Assembly: GCA_963995525.1 (NCBI GenBank)
Contig: OZ023207.1
Span: forward strand, 124,001-188,000
Reading direction: 5' to 3'
Length of the DNA: 64,000 nucleotides
DNA from: Escarpia spicata
Taxonomy: Eukaryota > Annelida > Polychaeta > Sabellida > Siboglinidae
Part shown: positions 22,007-33,186 of the stretch, in pieces
Position numbering within the stretch: position 1 is the stretch's first letter
Layout: each line of letters opens with the position of its first letter
Notes under the pieces: model-generated
Databases searched by the model: none
What the model was told of the DNA's origin: nothing
What the model saw: the letters and a program-made list of their open reading frames with translations, nothing else
Position numbers and translations under genes: made by a program

Positions 22007-22640
22007 CTTTAAACAAAACAGCACCTATAATAAGTCATCATGAAACATTAGAAAGAGAAGCAGCACTACTTTGTTACTGCGCATGTTAGAGGTAGCGAGG
22101 TCAAAACCATTAGTCATGCTGTCATCGACATCGCCTAGACTCTAGTCACTGTAAATGATAGACTAAATTCCTCAATAAATACCCGAACTTAGTCTTAGTA
22201 CAGTCAGTTGGCCTAACTCTACAAGTACAACACTCACAAAATTTTTGCATTACACATTTCTTTTTGGTTGGCGGTGACATCGTTTCGCTGTCAGCCATCA
22301 CTTCGTGCAGCGTGACTTCGTTTTGTTTGATCGCAGAAATGCGAATTTTTCATAACGCTGTTTCCTATTGGTTAGATTACGACCAGACTCAGCAAATGAA
22401 AAACCATGTCACAACATGCTGCATACATATGCTGCCACCTGTTGAATATACTGGAATCTAAATTGTAGTGATTGGCGAACATGGTGACAGTCCGTCATAT
22501 TTTCATCCCTCACCGTAATACCGTAATACCGTAATTTGAGGTGACTTTCCGGAATGATTCCGGACAATCCGGCAGGTCTGCATATATAGTTATAATTCTT
22601 GCAAATCCATGTTCTCTGTAGATTATATTGTGCAATGATC
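22007..22640. other. Intergenic/intron block within the triplicated 1-kb segment (left arm)
   Basis: No gene is seen. It contains small symmetric motifs (ccggaatgattccgg near 22549 and a cgtaatac triplet near 22515). Mirrored at 31066-31699 and copied at 27797-28430. Confidence 0.5.
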
Positions 22641-22689
22641 AGAGCATTTTTAGTCCTTTGACCGAAGATGCTAGCTTACTCAGACTGTT

Positions 22690-22935
22690 ACATAATAATA
22701 ATAATGTAATTGTGTCACCTGGTCTGGAGTTCTTGTGCCTCTGCGTCAACAGATGCTAGCTTACTCAGACTGTTACATAATAATAATAATGTAATTGTGT
22801 CACCTGGTCTGGAGTTCTTGTGCCTCTGCGTCAACAGATGCTAGCTTACTCAGACTGTTACATAATAATAATAATGTAATTGTGTCACCTGGTCTGGAGT
22901 TCTTGTGCCTCTGCGTCAACAGATGCTAGCTTACG
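22690..22935 (-). repeat. 85-bp tandem copies of the HSD17B7 exon end and donor (left arm)
   Basis: The exon's terminal 50 or so bases plus donor (minus strand: ctagcatctgttgacgcaga ... accag|gtgac) and about 35 bp of intron repeat every 85 bp, three times, followed by a fourth partial unit. A perfect ATT run separates the units. Confidence 0.9.
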
Positions 22936-23092
22936 GACGTCAACGCGTAGGAGATTGACTCTGCTTGCAGGGTGCTGGTCCAGCAACTGCCTACGGGCCG
23001 CTTTGACCCGGGCTTCATTGTGACAGCCCAAACACACTGTGATACTACTGTCCACCAACAGCAGGCGGTCAGCTACAGCCAGGCCAATCCCA
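22879..23092 (-). pseudogene. HSD17B7: HSD17B7-like exon, left-arm copy
   Basis: The exon is 214 bp on the minus strand between a gtttgtag acceptor and an ACCAG|gtgaca donor. It encodes SGIGLAVADRLLLVDSSITV, CLGCHNEARVKAARRQLLDQ, then HPASRVNLLRVDVRKLASVD and ELQTR. This fits the Rossmann nucleotide-binding start of 3-keto-steroid reductase HSD17B7 (T-G-A-S-S-G-I-G-L-A ... L-C-L-A-C-R-N ... Q-V-D-V). The enzyme works in cholesterol synthesis at the ER. Only this exon is found; the initiator exon and the catalytic Y-x-x-x-K exon are absent. It lies on the same strand as the ELP1 and FAN1 exons. Confidence 0.75.
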
Positions 23093-23598
23093 CTACAAAC
23101 ACACAAGAGCAACTCTTCTGTAAAGCTGGCTATAAAAATACTAATATATCTATATAGTTAGTCAAACCTCGCTTTACCTGAATTACCGTAGTGTAGCTGT
23201 AGTTTACATGTCACCTCGGTTAGTCGGTAATAATTATGGGGCCTCAGTAAACCACGTAATGTAGTAAGGCTGGCAGAATTGATGTAAACTCTCGCCAGCA
23301 TTCGGTGTGTGCTTCGTACGAGACTCATACTTCATAGTTGATTACTGGTGTAATCCAACCTGTCAGAAAATAAAAAGGCTCAATATCTACACAAGGTATA
23401 CTTTAATGAGACGGAATGTTGATGGAATGAAGATAACAACAATGTTTTGGCCAGTGATTTGCACTGACACCTCCAGTACCAGCAATAACTGGTGAAATCA
23501 TGGCTGCTATATTGTTTCACCATCGTTCCATCTCACACACACACCGAATGTTAGAGAAGGCTTATATCGGTCCCACCTTGGGCACTTGTGTAGAATCC
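23093..23598. other. Non-coding sequence upstream of the HSD17B7-like exon (left arm)
   Basis: No gene is recognised. It is mirrored without visible change at 30108-30613. Confidence 0.5.
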
Positions 23599-23986
23599 GG
23601 ACCCACCTCGATTTCGCTGTTATAACTTGTGTTTTACCTAACTTTGATACATCAGAGCGTTAGTTCCATCATTCATTATCATCCCAGGCATATTTATATT
23701 ATAAAAATATTGTGTCTTAGCGCACTTTTGAAGCCCAAATAGTGACCCGGTTTGCACTAGTCTGCACCGCTGCGGTCGTGCGTTACCGCATCGCGCTCGT
23801 AGAATGAGCGATATATCGGCGTGTGTTGTTGTAAACCAGGGCGTTATTTATGCCTCAAAAGTGTGCTAAAGCACAATATTTTTAAACATAAATATGCCTG
23901 GGATAATGTTGAATAATGGAACTAACGCACTGAGGTATCAAAGTTAGGCAAAACTCAAGTTATAAAGGCAAAATCGAGGTGGGTCC
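23599..23986. mobile_element. Near-palindromic MITE of about 388 bp (left arm)
   Basis: The first and last 155 or so bases are inverted copies: ggacccacctcgattt at the left, and its complement ending at 23986 on the right, about 85% similar. Only about 75 bp of GC-rich loop lies between. No clear target duplication is visible. It abuts the LINE fragment starting near 23998. The right-arm copy is at 29720-30107. Confidence 0.75.
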
Positions 23987-23997
23987 CATCGTATACA

Positions 23998-25075
23998 ATC
24001 TGTTTCAGTCAATGGCCCACATTCTTCCTGGGCTAATGTCACTTCCGGAGTCCCTCAGGGATCTGTCCTGGGGCCGGTCCTATTCCTTCTATACATAAAC
24101 GACACTAAGGAACAAATAAATTCAACAATGAAACTCTTTGCAGACGACAGCATCTTATACAGAGAAATAAATAACACAAACGATCAACACATATTACAAA
24201 ACGATTTAGAAACCCTCACAACGTGGACTAAGAAGTGGTCAATGAATTTTAATGTTAAGAAATGTGCAGTCCTCACCATCACACGCAAACGAAACCCCAA
24301 ACTATATCAATATACATTACTGGGAAAATCACTAAACCATGTTCAAAAGCACGACTACCTTGGAGTCACAATATCACATGACCTAAGATGGAACGACCAT
24401 TGCACCAAAATAACCACCAAAGCCAGCCGCACACTTGGACTCTTAAGAAGAACACTGTCACCTTGCTCACAAAATGTCAAAGAAACGGCTTACCAAACCC
24501 TTGTCCGACCATAAGTTGAATATGCTAGTGAAGTCTGGAATCCCAACACAGCAACAGAAATTAACCGCATAGAACAAATCCAAAGAAATGCTGCAAGATT
24601 CATCTTCTCCGACTACCGAAAAGAAACATATTAAACCACTCATCAACAAACTCAACTGGGACTCGCAACAAGCATCAATGTTTTATAAAATCCACTACCA
24701 CCTGGTCAACATCAGCCCTCCGCCATGTTTGCAGCATGCGACACATATCTCCAACAGAATTGACCATCCACTTAAATATACCAACACAATAATCCCAACC
24801 ATCAATGCATATAAATATGCATTCTACCCCAGAGCAGTTTCCATATGGAACAGACTACCACCATCTGCTGTTCTACACATCACGCCATCATTGCCAGCCT
24901 TCCTGTGTCGCCATGCCGGCCATCAGGGAAATGCAACCCTTGCATGGCGTCCACATCCTCTAAAGCTACAAACTTATGTATATAGTGCACCACTTGTTTT
25001 TATCCGCGCTTTTGTTCGTTTTTCGTTGGTTTTCATTGTTTTTCTTTCTTTATTTTGAACATCCTTCTACAAGAT
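23998..25075 (+). pseudogene. LINE fragment (RT palm to C-terminus), cut by the palindrome breakpoint
   Basis: The plus strand encodes VTSGVPQGSVLGPVLFLLYI near 24035, an intact catalytic box MKLFADDSILYREI at 24128, then DYLGVTISHDLRWNDH and RTLGLLRRTLSPCSQNVKET. After an in-frame TAA near 24512 and a frameshift come the tail motifs AFYPRAVSIWNRLPPSAV. It resembles LINE family B. It is 5'-truncated beside the MITE. The palindrome symmetry stops at 24977 inside this LINE, while its 3' part continues to about 25075. Confidence 0.8.
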
Positions 25076-25679
25076 TTTTTCCCTTTTGTTCGACTGCCCT
25101 GACGTTACGCACCGCACAAATCCCAGTTTAGCTGTGAACAGCTGTAATTGTGATTACTACATCAAGCATCAAGATCCACTGCGGTCATTAATGACGATTC
25201 TGTGGATGGTGCACACAGAGTGTACAGTGATTGTTAGAAATTTTTATAAAATGATGTGCCAGCAAGTGCAGGATAAAAACTCAGGGGGTCACTGTTGTAA
25301 GGTGCAGTACGGATTCGTAAAGTTAACTTCATTATCGCCCACAACCAACTCATTTGTCAGCACTACTGCCGACAAATGAAAGTAAACCAAGTAAAGTTCA
25401 ACGTGTTTATCATACCTAATGAAAAGTATAAAAACACTACAAACAACTACGCGTTACCACCAGTATTGAGGGCAACTTTTCCACCGACTGTTTCCATCGT
25501 AACTGCCGCAACGCCGAATTTTGTATCAACGTGGACAACGGCGTAGTGTGGCGCCACCGTTTGTCGCTAATGATCAGAGGCGTCTTGCTATATTTATGGG
25601 TGGTGTGGCCGGCCTAAGTGTCTGTATCTGTACCTGTATATTACTTTGACCGATCAATCTTGATCATTAAACAACGATT

Positions 25680-27723
25680 AGTTTATTGTTGGAGGAAACA
25701 AAAGAAAAAGAAGAAAAAGGAAATAGACAAAAGACCAAAAGTATGAGAGAAGAGAAAAATATTATATAAAAGCCGTTGTCTTTTTCAGGCATCAGGTCTA
25801 GGCCAATCCGGCAATCCCCGGAGATAAACCCCGGCCGACACAGCCCTAGTCCCTCATTTACCCTAATTCGGACAAGGACCAAAACAAATAAGAAAAAGAA
25901 AGCTGGGCAAGCTTCCTTTAAAAAATACCCAAACTGGGAGCCTCAGCAACACGTGCTGGCAAGGAGTTCCACACAGGTATGACCCTGGGGAAAAAACTAA
26001 ATTTAAATACATATGTGCGTGCAGGAAGCTGACAGAACTCAAGGGAATGATTGGATCCAGTTCTTGATGAGGCAGGGGAGAGGTAGGGTTGGGGGTCGAT
26101 ATCAACATAGTTGTGGATGATCTTGAAAAGCATGGTCATATGCAGTTGTGTCTTGGTGCGTCTTGATGCCAGAGACTCCCACTGCAGATGGTCTAGCATG
26201 GATGTTACACTGCTGGTGTTATGATATCTGTTGGTGACATATCTCGCGGTCTTCCTTTGCACAGCTTCAACTTTATTTACCTGGTCCTGATGGTGAGGAT
26301 TCCAGATGGCACTAAAATATTCAATGTGCGGTCTTACCAGGGCTTTGTAGGCATTAGTTTTTGTGTCTTCACTGGCCGACTTCAAATTCCGCTTAAGGAA
26401 ACCCAGCATGCCATGTGCTTTCTTTGTTGATCGCTCAGTGTGTCGTTTCCAAGAGAGGTCTCTTTGTAGATCAACGCCTAAGTACTTTGAGCAGGTGGAG
26501 ACTTCTAAAGTATGGCCCTTAAGTTGGTAGTTAAAGGACTTGGGTTTCCTAGATCTTGTGCAGGTCATGATGTTACATTTCTGTTGATGAATTTAAAATC
26601 CATGCCCCACTTCTTCTCCCAGCATGCTAGGGTGGATAGGTTTTCCTGGAAAATTTTACAGTCGTCCATAGGTCTAATTTCCCTGTAGATGATGCAGTCG
26701 TCAGCAAATAGACGAGTGCAGTAGTTAAGGTTATTTGGTAGATCGTTGATAAACAGGAGGAACAGGAGCGGCCCCAAGACAGTGCCCTGGATACGCCACT
26801 GATAACAGAGGCTTGGTCGGATGATGCTCCATCAAGGACTACTTGCTGAGATCTGTTAATGTTGGACAGGAATTCAGCGATCCACCTGTAAGTGGATCCC
26901 CTGATCCCTTAAATGATGTAGCTTTAACAGGAGTCGCTGATGAGGTACTCGGTCAAACGCCTTCGAGAAATCTAATATAGCCAGGCCCATCTGCTTGCTC
27001 CGGTCCAGAATGTTTGCTATTTCATGACTTAATGTCAGTAGCTGGGTTTCACAGCTTCTCTTGGCCCTAAAACCATGTTGGCAGTCAGTGAGGATTGTAT
27101 GTTCTTCTAGGTGCTTCAATGTATTGCTGACCACGATGTGCTCCTGCAGTTTACAGCAGAGACTGGTTAAAGAAATTGGTCTGTAGTTGGCGGCAGTGTT
27201 TCTATCTCCCTTTTTGAAAATAGCTGTCACGTTAGCATGTCGCCAGTCATCTGGCACGGATTCTTCTTCCAGCGACGTATTGTAGATAATGGTGAGCAAT
27301 GGGGCGATGGCATGAGCACACTCCTTGAGGATTCTTGGCGTGATTCCATCCGGCCCGGTGGCTTTGTGTGGGTTGGTCTTTAGCAGGAGTTTCAGGACAC
27401 CTTCTTCTGTAACCGTAATGTCAGGCATTAGTGGTAGGGGAATGCCTTCCATGGATGGGGTTGTTGTAATGTCTTCTCTTGTAAACACCGACTTATACTG
27501 TCTGTTGGTAATATTTGCCTTGTCCTTGGGTTCTGATTACAGCCTGCCTCCTTCTCGAAGAGGGGATACACCTGTAGTATCCTTACGCAGTGACTTGATG
27601 TAGTTCCCGAACCTCTTCTGGGCTGGTGGTCTGTCCATAGTGTAGTCTTCGGAGTCAGGGGTGTCAATCAAGTTATTCACATAGTCCCAATATGCACGAC
27701 GTTGTTGAAGTCCAGAAACAACA
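25680..27723 (-). pseudogene. LINE fragment in the spacer (CR1/L2-like reverse transcriptase)
   Basis: Reading leftward: an endonuclease-RT linker (RRAYWDYVNNLIDTPDSEDY), an SVFTREDI-like start, NPHKATGPDGITPRILKECA, NYRPISLTSLCCKL, LDFSKAFDRVPHQRLLLKLH, then after a frameshift LGPLLFLLFINDLPNNL, the catalytic box R-L-F-A-D-D intact, SKYLGVDLQRDLSWKRH, and the C-terminal VIPVWNSLPARV. The Q-G-S/T after GVP is disrupted by a frameshift near 26790. It is 5'-truncated at 27723, exactly where the copied ELP1 segment begins. The 3' UTR is A-rich on the plus strand near 25690. Confidence 0.82.
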
Positions 27724-28732
27724 ACAATTACATTATTATTATTATGTAACAGTCTGAGTAAGCTAGCATCTTCGGTCAAAGGACTAAAAATGCTCTGATC
27801 ATTGCACAATATAATCTACAGAGAACATGGATTTGCAAGAATTATAACTATATATGCAGACCTGCCGGATTGTCCGGAATCATTCCGGAAAGTCACCTCA
27901 AATTACGGTATTACGGTATTACGGTGAGGGATGAAAATATGACGGACTGTCACCATGTTCGCCAATCACTACAATTTAGATTCCAGTATATTCAACAGGT
28001 GGCAGCATATGTATGCAGCATGTTGTGACATGGTTTTTCATTTGCTGAGTCTGGTCGTAATCTAACCAATAGGAAACAGCGTTATGAAAAATTCGCATTT
28101 CTGCGATCAAACAAAACGAAGTCACGCTGCACGAAGTGATGGCTGACAGCGAAACGATGTCACCGCCAACCAAAAAGAAATGTGTAATGCAAAAATTTTG
28201 TGAGTGTTGTACTTGTAGAGTTAGGCCAACTGACTGTACTAAGACTAAGTTCGGGTATTTATTGAGGAATTTAGTCTATCATTTACAGTGACTAGAGTCT
28301 AGGCGATGTCGATGACAGCATGACTAATGGTTTTGACCTCGCTACCTCTAACATGCGCAGTAACAAAGTAGTGCTGCTTCTCTTTCTAATGTTTCATGAT
28401 GACTTATTATAGGTGCTGTTTTGTTTAAAGGTGAAAACGCAGATATCTCTTGTTAGTGATGGATATCTGCCACCAGATGGCTCTGACAACATTGTGGATA
28501 TCAAGCATCTTCCGGACCAGATGGCTGTATGTGTCGTTACCTGGAGGGGTGACCTCATTCTGTGGAACACGACCAATGAGGTGAGGACGGTCGCAGGCTA
28601 TTCCTCTTTCCGAGCTAACCACAAATAGAACGACACCATTGTAAAAGATCAGTCCTCTTTTTAGATTTATTGTGAGTTGACGTGTTTCACTTTCAAAAGT
28701 AAACATTTGAATTTAAATGTTTTACTTGATAA
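27724..28732 (+). repeat. Third copy of the 1,009-bp ELP1-exon segment
   Basis: It appears identical to 30993-32001 at a constant offset of 3,269 bp, and to the complement of 21705-22713. Its left end starts in acaattacattatt within the 85-bp unit. Its right end is acttgataa, after which sequence switches to gtttgtagc of the LINE. It carries a full ELP1 exon at 28431-28580. Confidence 0.93.
28431..28580 (+). pseudogene. ELP1: ELP1 exon (first of three), spacer copy
   Basis: An exact copy of the 150-bp exon with its own acceptor and donor, isolated from any other ELP1 exon downstream in the spacer. Adjacent downstream sequence is a LINE in antisense. Confidence 0.85.
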
Positions 28733-29708
28733 GTTTGTAGCTTTAGAGGATGTGGACGCCATGCAAGGGTTGCATTTCCCTGATGGCCGGCATGGCGACA
28801 CAGGAAGGCTGGCAATGATGGCGTGATGTGTAGAACAGCAGATGGTGGTAGTCTGTTCCATATGGAAACTGCTCTGGGGTAGAATGCATATTTATATGCA
28901 TTGATGGTTGGGATTATTGTGTTGGTATATTTAAGTGGATGGTCAATTCTGTTGGAGATATGTGTCGCATGCTGCAAACATGGCGGAGGGCTGATGTTGA
29001 CCAGGTGGTAGTGGATTTTATAAAACATTGATGCTTGTTGCGAGTCCCAGTTGAGTTTGTTGATGAGTGGTTTAATATGTTTCTTTTCGGTAGTCGGAGA
29101 AGATGAATCTTGCAGCATTTCTTTGGATTTGTTCTATGCGGTTAATTTCTGTTGCTGTGTTGGGATTCCAGACTTCACTAGCATATTCAACTTATGGTCG
29201 GACAAGGGTTTGGTAAGCCGTTTCTTTGACATTTTGTGAGCAAGGTGACAGTGTTCTTCTTAAGAGTCCAAGTGTGCGGCTGGCTTTGGTGGTTATTTTG
29301 GTGCAATGGTCGTTCCATCTTAGGTCATGTGATATTGTGACTCCAAGGTAGTCGTGCTTTTGAACATGGTTAAGTGATTTTCCCAGTAATGTATATTGAT
29401 ATAGTTTGGGGTTTCGTTTGCGTGTGATGGTGAGGACTGCACATTTCTTAACATTAAAATTCATTGACCACTTCTTAGTCCACGTTGTGAGGGTTTCTAA
29501 ATCGTTTTGTAATATGTGTTGATCGTTTGTGTTATTTATTTCTCTGTATAAGATGCTGTCGTCTGCAAAGAGTTTCATTGTTGAATTTATTTGTTCCTTA
29601 GTGTCGTTTATGTATAGAAGGAATAGGACCGGCCCCAGGACAGATCCCTGAGGGACTCCGGAAGTGACATTAGCCCAGGAAGAATGTGGGCCATTGACTG
29701 AAACAGAT
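28729..29708 (-). pseudogene. LINE fragment, right-arm copy
   Basis: Mirror of 23998-24977. It contains the same in-frame stop and frameshift and the intact F-A-D-D box (29192-29578, minus). Its 3' end is cut by the palindrome breakpoint, whereas the left copy continues about 100 bp further. Confidence 0.85.
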
Positions 29709-29719
29709 TGTATACGATG

Positions 29720-30107
29720 GGACCCACCTCGATTTTGCCTTTATAACTTGAGTTTTGCCTAACTTTGATACCTCAGTGCGTTAGTTCCATTATTCAACAT
29801 TATCCCAGGCATATTTATGTTTAAAAATATTGTGCTTTAGCACACTTTTGAGGCACAAATAACGCCCTGGTTTACAACAACACACGCCGATATATCGCTC
29901 ATTCTACGAGCGCGATGCGGTAACGCACGACCGCAGCGGTGCAGACTAGTGCAAACCGGGTCACTATTTGGGCTTCAAAAGTGCGCTAAGACACAATATT
30001 TTTATAATATAAATATGCCTGGGATGATAATGAATGATGGAACTAACGCTCTGATGTATCAAAGTTAGGTAAAACACAAGTTATAACAGCGAAATCGAGG
30101 TGGGTCC
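29720..30107. mobile_element. Near-palindromic MITE, right-arm copy
   Basis: Mirror image of 23599-23986 with no visible difference, so the element predates the arm duplication. Confidence 0.75.
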
Positions 30108-30613
30108 GGATTCTACACAAGTGCCCAAGGTGGGACCGATATAAGCCTTCTCTAACATTCGGTGTGTGTGTGAGATGGAACGATGGTGAAACAATATAGC
30201 AGCCATGATTTCACCAGTTATTGCTGGTACTGGAGGTGTCAGTGCAAATCACTGGCCAAAACATTGTTGTTATCTTCATTCCATCAACATTCCGTCTCAT
30301 TAAAGTATACCTTGTGTAGATATTGAGCCTTTTTATTTTCTGACAGGTTGGATTACACCAGTAATCAACTATGAAGTATGAGTCTCGTACGAAGCACACA
30401 CCGAATGCTGGCGAGAGTTTACATCAATTCTGCCAGCCTTACTACATTACGTGGTTTACTGAGGCCCCATAATTATTACCGACTAACCGAGGTGACATGT
30501 AAACTACAGCTACACTACGGTAATTCAGGTAAAGCGAGGTTTGACTAACTATATAGATATATTAGTATTTTTATAGCCAGCTTTACAGAAGAGTTGCTCT
30601 TGTGTGTTTGTAG

Positions 30614-30827
30614 TGGGATTGGCCTGGCTGTAGCTGACCGCCTGCTGTTGGTGGACAGTAGTATCACAGTGTGTTTGGGCTGTCACAATGAAGCCCGGGT
30701 CAAAGCGGCCCGTAGGCAGTTGCTGGACCAGCACCCTGCAAGCAGAGTCAATCTCCTACGCGTTGACGTCCGTAAGCTAGCATCTGTTGACGCAGAGGCA
30801 CAAGAACTCCAGACCAGGTGACACAAT
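30614..30827 (+). pseudogene. HSD17B7: HSD17B7-like exon, right-arm copy
   Basis: Same 214-bp exon as at 22879-23092, on the plus strand, with acceptor gtttgtag and donor ACCAG|gtgaca. It enters in phase 1 (completing AG|T for Ser of S-G-I-G) and leaves in phase 2. The upstream 500 bp contain no initiating exon. Confidence 0.75.
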
Positions 30828-31040
30828 TACATTATTATTATTATGTAACAGTCTGAGTAAGCTAGCATCTGTTGACGCAGAGGCACAAGAACTCCAGACC
30901 AGGTGACACAATTACATTATTATTATTATGTAACAGTCTGAGTAAGCTAGCATCTGTTGACGCAGAGGCACAAGAACTCCAGACCAGGTGACACAATTAC
31001 ATTATTATTATTATGTAACAGTCTGAGTAAGCTAGCATCT
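30776..31040 (+). repeat. 85-bp tandem copies of the HSD17B7 exon end and donor (right arm)
   Basis: gctagcatctgttgacgc occurs at 30776, 30861 and 30946; a fourth start at 31031 diverges after gctagcatct. Each full unit includes the gtgaca donor, giving three consecutive candidate donors. Confidence 0.92.
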
Positions 31041-31699
31041 TCGGTCAAAGGACTAAAAATGCTCTGATCATTGCACAATATAATCTACAGAGAACATGGA
31101 TTTGCAAGAATTATAACTATATATGCAGACCTGCCGGATTGTCCGGAATCATTCCGGAAAGTCACCTCAAATTACGGTATTACGGTATTACGGTGAGGGA
31201 TGAAAATATGACGGACTGTCACCATGTTCGCCAATCACTACAATTTAGATTCCAGTATATTCAACAGGTGGCAGCATATGTATGCAGCATGTTGTGACAT
31301 GGTTTTTCATTTGCTGAGTCTGGTCGTAATCTAACCAATAGGAAACAGCGTTATGAAAAATTCGCATTTCTGCGATCAAACAAAACGAAGTCACGCTGCA
31401 CGAAGTGATGGCTGACAGCGAAACGATGTCACCGCCAACCAAAAAGAAATGTGTAATGCAAAAATTTTGTGAGTGTTGTACTTGTAGAGTTAGGCCAACT
31501 GACTGTACTAAGACTAAGTTCGGGTATTTATTGAGGAATTTAGTCTATCATTTACAGTGACTAGAGTCTAGGCGATGTCGATGACAGCATGACTAATGGT
31601 TTTGACCTCGCTACCTCTAACATGCGCAGTAACAAAGTAGTGCTGCTTCTCTTTCTAATGTTTCATGATGACTTATTATAGGTGCTGTTTTGTTTAAAG

Positions 31700-31849
31700 G
31701 TGAAAACGCAGATATCTCTTGTTAGTGATGGATATCTGCCACCAGATGGCTCTGACAACATTGTGGATATCAAGCATCTTCCGGACCAGATGGCTGTATG
31801 TGTCGTTACCTGGAGGGGTGACCTCATTCTGTGGAACACGACCAATGAG
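31700..31849 (+). pseudogene. ELP1: ELP1 exon (first of three), right-arm copy
   Basis: Plus-strand copy of the 150-bp exon (gtttaaag acceptor, gtgagg donor), identical by eye to the left and spacer copies. It is followed in order by the exon array (32480 onward) and the third exon (36748). All phases are compatible, so a short in-frame ELP1 fragment could in principle be spliced from this arm. Confidence 0.88.
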
Positions 31850-32479
31850 GTGAGGACGGTCGCAGGCTATTCCTCTTTCCGAGCTAACCACAAATAGAAC
31901 GACACCATTGTAAAAGATCAGTCCTCTTTTTAGATTTATTGTGAGTTGACGTGTTTCACTTTCAAAAGTAAACATTTGAATTTAAATGTTTTACTTGATA
32001 ATTTCTAAACATTGATAGTGAAATCCAATTGCAATTTCAGACATTTGTTGTGTGTGTTAAGTGCTATTGTATAAGACAGTTGTGAAACAACAGGCCACGA
32101 GGTGTCAATAATAAGGCGCGCTGTGAGAAAAATCATCTCTGTATTGCGTTATTTTACTGTATTAATATTGAAGCTGATGGTGTTTATGAATTGATATTGT
32201 CCTTGTGGTTGATAAACAATTAAACACTATTGCGTACACTTCCCACCAAATTATGCAGTACCAGTTTTGAAAACTTTCAGGTGGTCAATCCTTGGTCGCA
32301 AGACATTTAATTACACACCATTTCATAACACACCGTTTCATAACACACCATTTCATAACACACCGTTTCATAACACAAGACGTTTCTTCACAAAGTGCGG
32401 AGTTAGTCAGAATTATGTGAATGAGAGATTTCAGTGAGTTTGTTGTTGTCGTCATATGGTCCCTGTGGTTCTGTTGAAG
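31850..32479. other. ELP1 intron, right arm
   Basis: Mirror of 21227-21856, with the same tgttatgaaa-type short tandem run (32300-32385 in complement). Symmetry sum is 53706 throughout. Confidence 0.6.
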
Positions 32480-33178
32480 CTGGAGGGGGGTGGGCAGTGT
32501 GCACTCGGGCTTACGGTCAGTCTCCTGGAGCCCTGACCAGGAGCTGTTCACACTGACCACAGGTAGGTCTCACTCACTGGACACTGTGTTCTGTTGAAGC
32601 TGGAGGGGGTGGGCAGTGTGCACTCGGGCTTACGGTCAGTGTCCTTGAGCCTTGACCAGGAGCTGTTAACACTGACCACAGGTAGGTCTCACTCACTGGA
32701 CACTGTGTTCTGTTGAAGCTGGAGGGGGTGGGCAGTGTAGACTCGGGCTTACGGTCAGTCACCTGGAGCCCTGACCAGGAGCTGTTCACACTGACCACAG
32801 GTAGGTCTCACTCACTGGACACTGTGTTCTGTTGAAGCTGGAGGGGGTGGGCAGTGTAGACTCGGGCTTACGGTCAGTCGCCTGGAGTCCTGACCAGGAG
32901 CTGTTCACACTGACCACAGGTAGCTCTCACTCACTGGACACTGTGCTCTGTTGAAGCTGGAGGAGGTGGGCAGTGTAGACTCGGGCTTACGGTCAGTCTC
33001 CTGGAGCCCTGACCAGGAGCTGTTCACACTGACCACAGGTAGCTCTCACTCACTGGACACTGTGTTCTGTTGAAGCTGGAGGGGGTGGGCAGTGTAGACT
33101 CGGGATTACGGTCAGTCGCCTGGAGCCCTGACCAGGTGCTGTTCACACTGACCACAGGTAGGTTTCACTCACTGGACA
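32466..33178 (+). repeat. ELP1: ELP1 exon tandem array, 6 units of 119 bp (right arm)
   Basis: Exon starts at 32480, 32600, 32719, 32838, 32957 and 33076, each 82 bp ending in CCACAG|gtaggt. The first unit carries an extra G (a +1 shift) and the last has E to V after S-P-D-Q. The array is seven units shorter than the left arm's, which exactly explains the 833-bp change in mirror coordinates. Confidence 0.93.
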
Positions 33179-33186
33179 CTGTGTAC

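Larger units (their letters stand above)
13020..24977 (-). repeat. Left arm of the giant palindrome
   Basis: Reverse-complement copy of 28729-42730. Mirror coordinates sum to 53706 near the centre. The sum falls to 52873 beyond the ELP1 exon array, rises to 53728 beyond the 45-bp array, then to about 54960 beyond the FAN1 exon present only on the right. These steps are exact multiples of repeat units (7x119, 19x45) or local indels. Stretches between arrays look nearly identical. The inner breakpoint is inside a LINE at 24974-24977, and the outer edge is in the SINE-tail array. Confidence 0.95.
24978..28728. other. Palindrome spacer, 3.75 kb
   Basis: The spacer contains, left to right, the rest of the LINE 3' end, about 600 bp of unassigned sequence (25076-25680), a LINE fragment on the minus strand (25680-27723), and a third copy of the 1,009-bp ELP1-exon segment (27724-28732). 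The last piece joins the right arm through the shared bases ataa. Confidence 0.85.
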
